DNA from: Candidatus Omnitrophota bacterium
GTDB lineage: Bacteria > Omnitrophota > Gorgyraeia > 2-02-FULL-51-18 > JAGOUK01
DNA: 31,236 nt
Direction: 5' to 3'
Assembly (NCBI GenBank): GCA_015231685.1
Contig: JADGBA010000002.1
Location: forward strand, 1 to 31,236
Part shown: in pieces, positions 14,951 through 22,526 of the stretch
How the letters are laid out: each line of letters opens with the position of its first letter
How positions within the stretch are numbered: the first letter of the stretch is position 1
Notes under the pieces: model-generated
What the model was told of the DNA's origin: nothing
What the model saw: the letters and a program-made list of their open reading frames with translations, nothing else
Database searches by the model: none
Made by a program: the position numbers and the translations under genes

Positions 14951-15774
14951 TCCAGCCTCAGCTCCGCATTTCCGTCCGAAATCACCACACCGTTCGCTTC
15001 AATCTTGACAATCTTAATCCCCTTCACAAGCCCTCCGACTCCGACGGTATAGGTCCTTTGTTCCTCAATGTCCTCGATCAGCGCCTCTGGATGATCCGAC
15101 AGGTAAATGCCGGTCAACCGCAATTTCCCGGCAACCTGCGACAATCGCGCGCTTGGCTCACTTTCTGCCGTGTTCTCTCCGGCCACGATGGCTTTCGGCG
15201 TCCATGGCTGAAAAATATTTCTTTCCGCAAAAACGTCGCCATTTTCCTCAATGTCGACAAGATCAAAAAGGTCTCGAGGCACATCCAAAACTGAAGGGGC
15301 CTTGATCTGTGTGCTGATCCTCGAAACGAAACGGTCCTCAGGGGTCGCCTTCATCACAAAAACCTCCGCAACGAAGTAAGTTGTCACCGCCAAAAGAACC
15401 ACCACAAGAAACGCATTGATATTCCGCACCGCCAGGGCCCGGCGCACGGCACTGCGTCTTTGGGGAGAGAATGTACGTACGCCAAATGCCCCCGCCGTGC
15501 CCGACCTGATTTGCGCACGCGCCCTTCTCAATGTCTCGCGAAGGCGTGCCCACAACCCAGAAACACCGCCTACGGCCCGACCCAAAAAACCTGCACCGCC
15601 TTCAGCCGCCTGGCCCGCCCCCTCTCCGTCAGGCGTTTCGCCGGCTTCTCCACTCCCGGGGTCCTGTGCTATCCCCGCTGGCACCGATTCGGGTTCCTGA
15701 GAAGACTTCTCCTCCGGCCCGCTCCGGATGATGTTAAACAGCCGCTCTTCCGGTGTGAGATCGCTCGAAGACAT
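14947..15774 (-). CDS. GspC/PilP-like inner-membrane clamp protein
   Basis: ATG 15774 gives 275 residues; a longer frame starting at 15870 would lie wholly inside the ATPase gene. The protein has a long cytoplasmic N-terminus (1-117) rich in Gly, Ala, Glu and Arg and probably disordered, one membrane helix (about 119-140, NINAFLVVVLLAVTTYFVAE) and a periplasmic part. That part ends in a GspC homology-region/PilP-like fold: GKLRLTGIYLSDHPEALIED, RTYTVGVGGLVKGIKIVKIE. GspC links the inner-membrane platform to the secretin, which is encoded next. The cytoplasmic extension is much longer than in usual GspC. The gene overlaps the upstream ATPase by 41 bases. Confidence 0.75.
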   Translation of the reverse strand: MSSSDLTPEERLFNIIRSGPEEKSSQEPESVPAGIAQDPGSGEAGETPDGEGAGQAAEGGAGFLGRAVGGVSGLWARLRETLRRARAQIRSGTAGAFGVRTFSPQRRSAVRRALAVRNINAFLVVVLLAVTTYFVAEVFVMKATPEDRFVSRISTQIKAPSVLDVPRDLFDLVDIEENGDVFAERNIFQPWTPKAIVAGENTAESEPSARLSQVAGKLRLTGIYLSDHPEALIEDIEEQRTYTVGVGGLVKGIKIVKIEANGVVISDGNAELRLE

Positions 15775-16669
15775 GGGTTCCGTTTGTGGCCGTACCCGGC
15801 CGGGACTCATTGCGTGCCAGGGAACCCAGCAGTCTGCCGCCGATGAGCACCTCTCGCTCAAGAATCTCATCCACCGTCTGCCGGTCCACCCGGGATCGAC
15901 CGTTCATCACCAGGGATTCGAGGCAATCATGACACAGCTGCGTGATCCTGCGCGGGTACCCCCTCGTGACCTGATAAATCGATTGAAGCGCCTCATCGGA
16001 AAAAAGCCCGTTCTCGGGCCCCGCTCCGGAAACCTGCATCCGAAACGCGATCATCTGCCGCGCCTCTTCAAAAGAAAGCGTTCTCAAGAGCGCCTTCATG
16101 CTGATTCGGTCCCAAAAATTTTTGACTTTCAGAAGCCGCGGAACCAGATCAAGCTGCGAAAACATCACCGCCTGCAGCAGCTTATGGTCATTGGTTTCGT
16201 AATTAAGAAGACCCCGCAACACTTCGAGCGAGGCTTCATTCATCTTCTGCGCCTCATCCACAACGAGAACGACTGTCTTTTTTTCCTCGACGCCTTTTTG
16301 AAAAAGATAATGGCGAATCGCCGCTGACATTTCAGCAAATCCCGCCGGCTGGCCGTCCATCACGGTGGCCACTCCAAACTGCTCGCAAATGGCCCTCAAA
16401 AAATCGGCCGCACCTTCAAAGCCCGGATTCAGAATCACCCGGACAATCATTCCGGCATCACACGCCATCATCTGGCAGAATTTCCGGCTGAGAGTCGTCT
16501 TCCCGGTCCCCACATCCCCCAGAATGAGGGATTGGCCCCTGCGAAGCTTCACCGCCACACACAACCGGTACAGCGCCGACTTGTGTTCACGCGACAAGAA
16601 AAGCAAATCGGGGTCCGGACTTGTTGAAAACGGCTCTCTGGAAAGATTCAGATGCGAATAATAACTCAC
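15734..16669 (-). CDS. ExeA/GspA-like AAA+ ATPase
   Basis: This 311-residue ATPase begins at GTG 16669, with AGGAAG just upstream. The N-terminus YYSHLNLSREPFSTSPDPD is typical of ExeA/MshM proteins. Walker A is GDVGTGKTT (about 51-59) and Walker B is VVLVVDEAQ. The arginine-finger region and TRGYPRRITQLCHDCLESLV are also normal. In Aeromonas, ExeA with ExeB uses ATP to help the secretin assemble through peptidoglycan. Here it is followed by GspC-like and secretin genes, in keeping with that role. The periplasmic peptidoglycan-binding extension of Aeromonas ExeA is absent; the lipoprotein at 11241-11768 carries such a domain instead. Confidence 0.88.
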   Translation of the reverse strand: MSYYSHLNLSREPFSTSPDPDLLFLSREHKSALYRLCVAVKLRRGQSLILGDVGTGKTTLSRKFCQMMACDAGMIVRVILNPGFEGAADFLRAICEQFGVATVMDGQPAGFAEMSAAIRHYLFQKGVEEKKTVVLVVDEAQKMNEASLEVLRGLLNYETNDHKLLQAVMFSQLDLVPRLLKVKNFWDRISMKALLRTLSFEEARQMIAFRMQVSGAGPENGLFSDEALQSIYQVTRGYPRRITQLCHDCLESLVMNGRSRVDRQTVDEILEREVLIGGRLLGSLARNESRPGTATNGTHVFERSHTGRAAV

Positions 16670-16749
16670 GAGCTTCCTGTTATTCTCCTTTTGGCAATCC
16701 CGCTCAAAATCGCTAAATTATAATAACAAGGGATAACACAATTAGATAA

Positions 16750-16779
16750 ATAATACAACAGTTAACAACTATTAGTCAA
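16750..16779 (-). promoter_or_regulatory. Promoter of the ExeA-secretin block
   Basis: TTGACT (16779-16774), an 18-base spacer and TATTAT (16755-16750) match the sigma70 consensus at 5/6 in each box. They lie in an AT-rich gap of 153 bases between the GspM-like gene and the ATPase. Transcription would start near 16743, leaving a leader of about 74 bases before the GTG at 16669. Confidence 0.65.
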
Positions 16780-16822
16780 TGCTAAAAACGGTTAAGAAAT
16801 TAAATGCAGGGACTATAGGGGA

Positions 16823-17413
16823 CTATTCCGCGAACACAACTCGTTTGACAGTCACGTAGGATTTGATCTTATTCACATCCGTGGGGTGAGGCAGCATCCG
16901 GTACTCTTCAATGGTGTAGAGTTTCTTGGTTCTGACAAGATCAGCCATAAACAGCACCCATTGCCTCATCGTGGACTCGACTTGCATCCGCACCCGATAT
17001 TCCCCGGCGCCGCCTTCCCCTATATCCGGGGCCTGCGGCTTGACTTCCTTCAGCTCCAACCCGTGGCTGCGGGCCTTCAATTCAAGATCATGCAGCATGG
17101 ACGAAGGGATGCTTTCCGGGTCGGTGTCCGTGAGATCCAGCCTCTGAAGCATCAGTGACCGTATGGCGTCAAGCAGGGGCTTTTGGGCGAGACTGGACAT
17201 GTTGTGCAGAGCTGCTCGCTCGCGAAGAAGAATGGTTTCCCTGAGTTCCGAAATACTCCGCGCCAGGGGCCGGATCACACCATAGTCCGAGACCACCAAA
17301 AGCACCAAAACAAGCGCAGCGCTCAAAACGGTCCGCTCCCTCCGCGAGAGCGCGTTGAACCTGTCTGTGAGCTTCTTCAATTTAGGAACGATGGACGACG
17401 CTGTCAATTTCAA
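16823..17413 (-). CDS. GspM/PilO-like inner-membrane protein
   Basis: The 196-residue product has a short cytoplasmic N-terminus, one membrane helix (about 28-46, VLSAALVLVLLVVSDYG), a coiled stretch and a small periplasmic ferredoxin-like domain ending YRVRMQVESTMRQWVLFMAD. This is the layout of PilO and GspM. It should pair with the PilM-PilN (GspL-like) protein encoded just before. TTG at 17413 has GGAG ten bases upstream; TTG at 17422 is also possible but sits only one base from that GGAG. The gene overlaps the preceding one by 32 bases. It ends the first pseudopilus block; an AT-rich gap and a new promoter follow. Confidence 0.78.
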   Translation of the reverse strand: MKLTASSIVPKLKKLTDRFNALSRRERTVLSAALVLVLLVVSDYGVIRPLARSISELRETILLRERAALHNMSSLAQKPLLDAIRSLMLQRLDLTDTDPESIPSSMLHDLELKARSHGLELKEVKPQAPDIGEGGAGEYRVRMQVESTMRQWVLFMADLVRTKKLYTIEEYRMLPHPTDVNKIKSYVTVKRVVFAE

Positions 17414-18860
17414 AATCGACAAACTCCTTGTCTTTGACTATCCGCTTCGTGAGATGCTGTGTTTTGACCTCCCGGAAGAGCTTGCTCTGTTCAAGCTCAT
17501 TGACCAAGCTGAATACCTGTGTCATTTCGCTCGCCCGCCCCCGGATTGTAAAAATACGGTTAGCGGATAAGGCCACTTCAGTCAGATAAATCTCGTGGGG
17601 CAGCACGCGGTGAAGATACAAAAGCTCCCTGAACTCATCCGCAGTCGCGTCGTTGAGGTCCATGATCTGTTTGATGAAGCTGCGCGTGCGGCCGACAGCC
17701 TGTGTTTCGGCTTCCGTTGTTCGTACCCGTTCACGAAGCCACTCCGCGTATTGGCGTTTTCCGAAAAAAGCCGAAATAAAAATTCCCATGAGGATTATGA
17801 AAATCGAAAAACCCAGAGCGCCCAGAATCAGAAGGTCCCGCCCTTTCTGGATGAGAGCCGCTTCAATGACAATCTCCTGCGGCAGCAGATTGATCCGTGG
17901 CGGTTTTTCCATGCGCGCAAAACCCAGCACGGCGGACATCGAAACCTCCTCCGTGAACGATTGCCTGCCTGCGGCCGCCCGGAGTATTTTGCGGGTGGTT
18001 TCTTCCAGACTCAGCTTCTGAGGCTGCAGTTTGACGGCATCTTTGAGTTTGGCGGAAAGTGTTTCCAGCGCGCCCGTCGCGCCTGTCACCACAAAAGCCG
18101 CAAGCTCCCGCGCTGTGTCCTCGGTCTGATAGATCTGCAGACATCGCGCAATATCCGAGGTCAGCTTCGCCCCCCACACCTCAAGCGATTCGTGCAGGCG
18201 GTCCGCCCCGATGGAAATGGTCTGCGAAAACAAAATCCCTGATCCCTGATATACAAAAAAATTGGAGTTTTCTGAATCCACATCCAGCACCCCGACCACC
18301 TGATTCGCAGCTGCAGGGTGCTTCAAAGCTTTGAGTTCCGCCCGAATCCACGCCGCACTGCCCTCAATCGCGAAGGCGATATGATGTGTTTTCATTCCGG
18401 CATCCTGAAGAACGCGAAGTGTGCGGTTCAAAATTCTCCGGTGGGCAATCACCAGCATGACGTGAGAATATCCGGGACGGGCCGTCTTGATGGCCGCGTC
18501 TTCCTCCAGAATCACCGAATAGTCATAAATGATTTCATCTTCCGCGTACGGGGTCTGCTTGGCGGCCTGCAGACGGACGATTTTTTGGATCTCTGCCGGA
18601 TCCGTTGAAGGGACTTCCAGAACACGTGCGGCGAGTTGCTGCCGCGGAATGGAAATCACGAGATCCTTCGGGCGAACCGCATATTTCTTGAAGAGAAGGA
18701 CGAGATCGCTCGAGGCGTCCGCGTCCTGCGAAGACAGGAGAATCGTCCCCGCATCGACAAGCTCAAAACTTCCCAGAGCATGCCGGGTGAACGCCCATTT
18801 TAGCCAGTGACTTCCCAGCTCCAGGACAAAACGCTGGGGAGTCCGCTTCGTGAAGATCAT
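17382..18860 (-). CDS. PilM-PilN fusion (GspL-like assembly-platform protein)
   Basis: From ATG 18860 the product has 492 residues. Residues 1-316 resemble the cytoplasmic actin-like PilM ATPase (LELGSHWLKWAF at the start, VGVLDVDSENSNFFVYQGSG, ISIGADRLHESL). Residues 319-492 resemble PilN: PRINLLPQEI, a membrane helix at about 343-366, a coiled segment and a periplasmic ferredoxin-like domain. In type IV pili these are separate proteins; in type II secretion GspL has the same overall layout in one chain. It should bind GspE in the cytoplasm and GspM in the periplasm. The ATG overlaps the gspK stop as ATGA. Confidence 0.85.
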   Translation of the reverse strand: MIFTKRTPQRFVLELGSHWLKWAFTRHALGSFELVDAGTILLSSQDADASSDLVLLFKKYAVRPKDLVISIPRQQLAARVLEVPSTDPAEIQKIVRLQAAKQTPYAEDEIIYDYSVILEEDAAIKTARPGYSHVMLVIAHRRILNRTLRVLQDAGMKTHHIAFAIEGSAAWIRAELKALKHPAAANQVVGVLDVDSENSNFFVYQGSGILFSQTISIGADRLHESLEVWGAKLTSDIARCLQIYQTEDTARELAAFVVTGATGALETLSAKLKDAVKLQPQKLSLEETTRKILRAAAGRQSFTEEVSMSAVLGFARMEKPPRINLLPQEIVIEAALIQKGRDLLILGALGFSIFIILMGIFISAFFGKRQYAEWLRERVRTTEAETQAVGRTRSFIKQIMDLNDATADEFRELLYLHRVLPHEIYLTEVALSANRIFTIRGRASEMTQVFSLVNELEQSKLFREVKTQHLTKRIVKDKEFVDFEIDSVVHRS

Positions 18861-19927
18861 CCTGCCGAGACCGCCCCCGAATCGCCGGTGTTTCCGATGC
18901 TCCCGATCGTGGCTTCCCGCAAAAAGAGCACCCGTCCCGCGCGATCCATCACACATTCAAAGCCGGCGTTCTGCCCCCGGCGTCCGGACGCAATCGAAAA
19001 AAAACGGAATGTTTCCGGCTCAAATCCCCAGAACTGCTTCAACCCTTCAAACACCGCGGCGTCCTCCTCGGTGAGACCGGCCTTCTCGGCGAGGTCCGAA
19101 AGGCTTCCAAAAGGGCCCGCGGCTTCATCTTCGGATCCCTCCGATTCAAAAAAGGATTCGCGGTAGCTTTCAACACCGGAGGCGATCGATACTGAGATGC
19201 CCAGGCGCCCCAGCGTCGCCGCCCTGACCGCATTAAGATTGGTCTTTCCCGAACCGTACACCGTCAAATCCTCTTTGATCACATCATAAATTTCTGTCGT
19301 CATTCCGGGGACTCTGAGGAGCTCCTCCACGGACCCAAACCCCCACCCCCCCGACGGCGCTTCGAGATCCATTCCGTCCGGTGTATCTTCACGCTCACGC
19401 CACGCGATGGTCGCTTCCGCCAACTCCACAGCCTGATCCTCAAGCAGACGGCCGGCATTCAGATAAAGAGCCTTGAGCACCTCCTCATCCACGGCGTTGA
19501 TATTGATCCTCCGCTCTTCGTTTTCCATCCCGTAAATCCATCGCGGGCCGTCTTCGCCTGAACCTTCCGACCAGTATCCGATCGACAAATACGTTTCGGA
19601 ATCATCAGGTGCAAAATTCCTGAAAAGCTCCGGATGATTTTGATCCAGAGAGCTCCAATCCCATGCCGTTTCATCACCGGTTGAATCCGTCACCATTATC
19701 GCGGGCTCATCATTTGAATCAGCTTCTTCTTCCTCCGCTTTCTGGGCGAAGGCAGCCCGGGCAAAAGATATTCCCCCAAAGGCCGCCTGACGCCCGATAC
19801 GGTCCTGAGCCAGTCGCATGAGAAGGTGTGCCTGCGACCGGGCGCGTACCGAAAGCGCAATGCTCATCATGCCAAAAAAGATCGTCGCCCAAAGCGCCAC
19901 AATCAAAACCGAGCCTCTGCAATTCAT
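18857..19927 (-). CDS. gspK: GspK, minor pseudopilin
   Basis: ATG 19927 has AGGA about four bases upstream and gives 356 residues; an ATG eight codons earlier lacks a binding site. The N-terminus MNCRGSVLIVALWATIFF is a GspK-type prepilin leader: cleavage after Gly5 and no glutamate at +5, as usual for GspK. The large globular domain includes ERRININAVDEEVLKALYL and GSVEELLRVPGMT, which belong to the helix-hairpin-helix part of GspK. In known systems GspI-GspJ-GspK form the tip of the pseudopilus. A consensus promoter precedes this gene. Confidence 0.9.
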   Translation of the reverse strand: MNCRGSVLIVALWATIFFGMMSIALSVRARSQAHLLMRLAQDRIGRQAAFGGISFARAAFAQKAEEEEADSNDEPAIMVTDSTGDETAWDWSSLDQNHPELFRNFAPDDSETYLSIGYWSEGSGEDGPRWIYGMENEERRININAVDEEVLKALYLNAGRLLEDQAVELAEATIAWREREDTPDGMDLEAPSGGWGFGSVEELLRVPGMTTEIYDVIKEDLTVYGSGKTNLNAVRAATLGRLGISVSIASGVESYRESFFESEGSEDEAAGPFGSLSDLAEKAGLTEEDAAVFEGLKQFWGFEPETFRFFSIASGRRGQNAGFECVMDRAGRVLFLREATIGSIGNTGDSGAVSAG

Positions 19928-19960
19928 AATCCTGCGGACACACCATCTCATTTAGTGTTT

Positions 19961-19989
19961 ATTATACAAAAACAAATTATATTTATCAA
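19961..19989 (-). promoter_or_regulatory. Promoter before gspK
   Basis: TTGATA (19989-19984), exactly 17 bases, then a perfect TATAAT (19966-19961). The -35 box overlaps the TGA stop of gspJ (19988-19986). Transcription would start near 19954 and could drive gspK, the PilM-PilN fusion and the GspM-like gene independently of the upstream operon. The 58-base gap is much more AT-rich than its neighbours. Confidence 0.72.
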
Positions 19990-20684
19990 TTTGTAACTTC
20001 GGTCGTGGATTCTTGAGCGGCATTTGACAGGGCTGCCGTCAGGCCGGGATGAGACCGGAAAATCAGGAAGGTTTTTTCGATCAATCCAGTGGTCGAACCG
20101 GATAACTCAGGATCCAAATCAAGGCGGATACGGATGGCCTTGGCCGAACCCTCGCCGTCCTGAAGGTCTCCCGTCGACGGCGACCACGACGCGCTTGAGG
20201 CGGCTCGATAAGAAAATTGGACGCCGCGTATCCCGTCGATCAGTGTCCTGATCTGGCCGGGCGGAAATTCCTCCACAAGCGCGGAGGATTCGGGGTCATA
20301 ATAATACCTGGCTTCAACGAAGCTGTGCCCGCCGCCCGTTGTCATCGTCTGAACCTGGCCGAGCTTGAAATCCTTGAGATCCGAAAGCGACCCCGCGACC
20401 TCCGCCAGCATCGGAACCACAAGCTTATCCGCAGTCCCCTTCATGGGAATCTCGATGGACACCGGTGCCGCCTGAATACGGCGGGCCAGGTGCTCAAGCT
20501 CGATCGCCGCCTTCTCAGAAACGGCGCTCCGCCGTGAGTCCAGAAGTCGATACACATGAGCGCCCCCGACCAGCATCGATCCCAACGCCCCCAGAAGAAT
20601 CCCCGCAATGGCCAGAGCCGTCAAAACTTCAATGAGCGTAAACCCCGAAACCGGGCGAAACTTGTTTTTAAGAGGCTGTCTCAT
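19986..20684 (-). CDS. gspJ: GspJ, minor pseudopilin
   Basis: The product has 232 residues. ATG 20684 is chosen over a start five codons earlier because GGAGG lies six to nine bases upstream. The prepilin leader ends SGFTLIEVLTALAIAGILL, with cleavage after Gly14 and glutamate at +5. The remaining beta-rich domain has the size of GspJ, including EARYYYDPESSALVEEFPPG and IRIRLDLDPE. Assignment as GspJ rather than another minor pseudopilin rests on size and on the position between gspI and gspK. It overlaps gspI by 17 bases. Confidence 0.84.
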   Translation of the reverse strand: MRQPLKNKFRPVSGFTLIEVLTALAIAGILLGALGSMLVGGAHVYRLLDSRRSAVSEKAAIELEHLARRIQAAPVSIEIPMKGTADKLVVPMLAEVAGSLSDLKDFKLGQVQTMTTGGGHSFVEARYYYDPESSALVEEFPPGQIRTLIDGIRGVQFSYRAASSASWSPSTGDLQDGEGSAKAIRIRLDLDPELSGSTTGLIEKTFLIFRSHPGLTAALSNAAQESTTEVTN

Positions 20685-21234
20685 CTGACGCCTCCTCATC
20701 TTCCTTTTCTTCAGGCAATAGCAACGTCAGGCTCACCGTCCGTTCCAAATCATCCACCGCCTCAATCTTCGCCACTTGCATATCTACACCCTTGACCGTG
20801 ACTGGCTCCAATTCCGTACGGATCCGAATCTTTTCCTCACCGAGCTCGGGCGCCCCCGCCCCCGGAAGTCCTTCGTCTGAATCCCCCGCATCCAAAAACT
20901 CCAGCTCCAAATCCACCACCGCCTGCTCAATCACCCCCGCCCGCTCCGCCGCCGCTTCAGAACGACGAATCAGCTCAATCGACCGGCTCATCGAAAGATA
21001 AGTCACCATGAACGTCATCGACACCACCACCACCGCCACCAAGACCTCAATCAGGGTGAAGCCGCTTTTTAACCGGGGCGAGCGGGACGAATGCGCCGTC
21101 TGCGCCGTGCGAGCCCTTCGGCGAGCTGCGGCCATCCGAATGGCGGCGCCCCGCCCAATTGCGAGAAGTCGAGCTATCATTGAGCCGCGCAATTGGGTTC
21201 GCCCGTTTGAAATTCTGCTTTTGTGATGAACCAT
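20668..21234 (-). CDS. gspI: GspI-like minor pseudopilin with an unusually long leader
   Basis: ATG 21234, with AGGGAG a few bases upstream, gives 188 residues. The prepilin motif SGFTLIEVLVAVVVVS follows with cleavage after Gly58 and glutamate at +5. The mature part is small (about 130 residues) and ends in an acidic tail (EEKEDEEASDETAS), in keeping with GspI. The 58-residue leader is very Arg/Ala-rich and far longer than the usual 5-30 residues. Internal ATGs at 21180 and 21135 would shorten it to about 40 or 25 but lack clear binding sites. A hairpin-forming repeat lies in this leader. The gene starts 22 bases after gspF. Confidence 0.78.
   Translation of the reverse strand: MVHHKSRISNGRTQLRGSMIARLLAIGRGAAIRMAAARRRARTAQTAHSSRSPRLKSGFTLIEVLVAVVVVSMTFMVTYLSMSRSIELIRRSEAAAERAGVIEQAVVDLELEFLDAGDSDEGLPGAGAPELGEEKIRIRTELEPVTVKGVDMQVAKIEAVDDLERTVSLTLLLPEEKEDEEASDETAS
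21154..21197. repeat. Inverted repeat inside the gspI leader
   Basis: CCCAATTGCG (21154-21163) and CGCAATTGGG (21188-21197) are perfect inverted copies with a 24-base loop. In mRNA they would form a 10-base-pair hairpin inside the first 30 codons of gspI, covering the alternative ATG at 21180. It may influence where translation starts or be a remnant of a small repeat. No U-run follows, so it is not a terminator. Confidence 0.5.
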
Positions 21235-21256
21235 CGCTCCCTGCCTGCGCACTGAG

Positions 21257-22507
21257 CTATTTCATCCAGCTCATATCGAAGATGGGGAGCATGATCGCGG
21301 AGACGATAAGGCCGACGAGAAGACTTAAGGCCAGGATGAGCAGCGGTTCGATGAGGGAGCTGAGCATCTTGATGCTTCTGAGGCTTTCTGCCGAATAAAA
21401 GTGCGCGACTTCACGCAGGGCTCCGGAGAGATCGCCTCCCTCCTCGCCCACCGCGATCATCTGCGCCACGAAGGGCCCGAAGGACTGTGCGCGCTTGATC
21501 ACCTCGGCCAGCGTTTCTCCTTCGGAGATACGTCGCTGCGCGTCCGCCAGGTCCTTCTCGAGCCGGTCGTTGGACAGCACCGGCCGCGTCACTTCGATGG
21601 CCTGGTGCACCGGAACCGACTGATCCAGAAGCATCGCGAGCGTATCACAGAAACGCGCGATATCCGCCTTCGTCTTCACCTCACCCAGAAGCGGCAAACG
21701 GCTCGACGCCCACTGCCGGCGCGCCTTGCCGGCTTTTCCGCCGAAGGCCGCAAGAAGCCCCACAAGCGCCCCTCCAAAAACCCCCCAAAAAACCGACTGC
21801 CATGAGGGGCGCGCCAGAGCCATGAGCATCTTTGTCACCATGGGCAAGGTCTCGTAAGACTGGTTGAATAGCGACGTTAACTTCGGCAAAACAAAGGTGA
21901 ACATAAAAAATACCGTTCCGATGCCCACCACCACAATCAACATGGGGTAAGCCAGGGCGGAACGGATTTGAGAGCGGGTTTCGTCCTCCCTCTCCAGATG
22001 TTCAGCAAGTGTCTGAAGCACCCGGTCGAGAGAGCCGCCGGATTCACCCGAACGGATCATGCTGATGTAGCGATGATCAAAACTCCCGGCGCCGTGTGCG
22101 GACAGCGAATCGGAAAACGGAGTACCGTTCTTTACATCCTTCGATACGTGCTCCAGAATATGCAAGAGCCGCGGGTCCTGCGCCTGGGACCCGATGAATT
22201 CAAGCGCCCGGAGAATCTGTACCTTGGAACGCATCATGCTGGCCAGCTGACGGGTAAACACGCAGATCGTTCGGAAAGGGATCTTTCCGGAGCGGGGCCG
22301 GGCGGGAACGGATTTGCCCTGACGCGCGGGCTTCCCGCCGCGAGCGCCTTTCTTCGGGCCGGCAGACACAACAGCCTCGGCGACCTCAAGCGGAACGAGC
22401 CCCATGCGCTCGATTTCGCCGAGCGCTTCGACTTGCGTCATCGCCCGGACCACACCTTCCACAACCGCCCCGGGACCCTTCTTGGCCTTGTAAGAGAATT
22501 CTTTCAT
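21257..22507 (-). CDS. gspF: GspF, inner-membrane platform protein
   Basis: The 416-residue product has the family layout: two repeated cytoplasmic GspF domains and three membrane helices, about 190-215 (YPMLIVVVGIGTVFFMFTFV), 243-264 (SVFWGVFGGALVGLLAAFG) and the C-terminal LLILALSLLVGLIVSAIMLP. Signature segments are FTRQLASMMRSKVQILRALE in the first domain and FCDTLAMLLDQSVPVHQAIE with IAVGEEGGDLSGALREVA in the second. It anchors GspE and the growing pseudopilus. ATG 22507 lies after a G-rich stretch. A Gly/Lys/Arg-rich linker at about 50-75 is longer than usual. Confidence 0.95.
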   Translation of the reverse strand: MKEFSYKAKKGPGAVVEGVVRAMTQVEALGEIERMGLVPLEVAEAVVSAGPKKGARGGKPARQGKSVPARPRSGKIPFRTICVFTRQLASMMRSKVQILRALEFIGSQAQDPRLLHILEHVSKDVKNGTPFSDSLSAHGAGSFDHRYISMIRSGESGGSLDRVLQTLAEHLEREDETRSQIRSALAYPMLIVVVGIGTVFFMFTFVLPKLTSLFNQSYETLPMVTKMLMALARPSWQSVFWGVFGGALVGLLAAFGGKAGKARRQWASSRLPLLGEVKTKADIARFCDTLAMLLDQSVPVHQAIEVTRPVLSNDRLEKDLADAQRRISEGETLAEVIKRAQSFGPFVAQMIAVGEEGGDLSGALREVAHFYSAESLRSIKMLSSLIEPLLILALSLLVGLIVSAIMLPIFDMSWMK

Positions 22508-22526
22508 CCGCGCCCCCCCGCGCAAG

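Noticed and set aside
16801..16830. Terminator after the GspM-like gene
   Set aside because: There is only a short direct repeat (GGGACTAT/GGGGACTAT), without a stem-loop or T-run.
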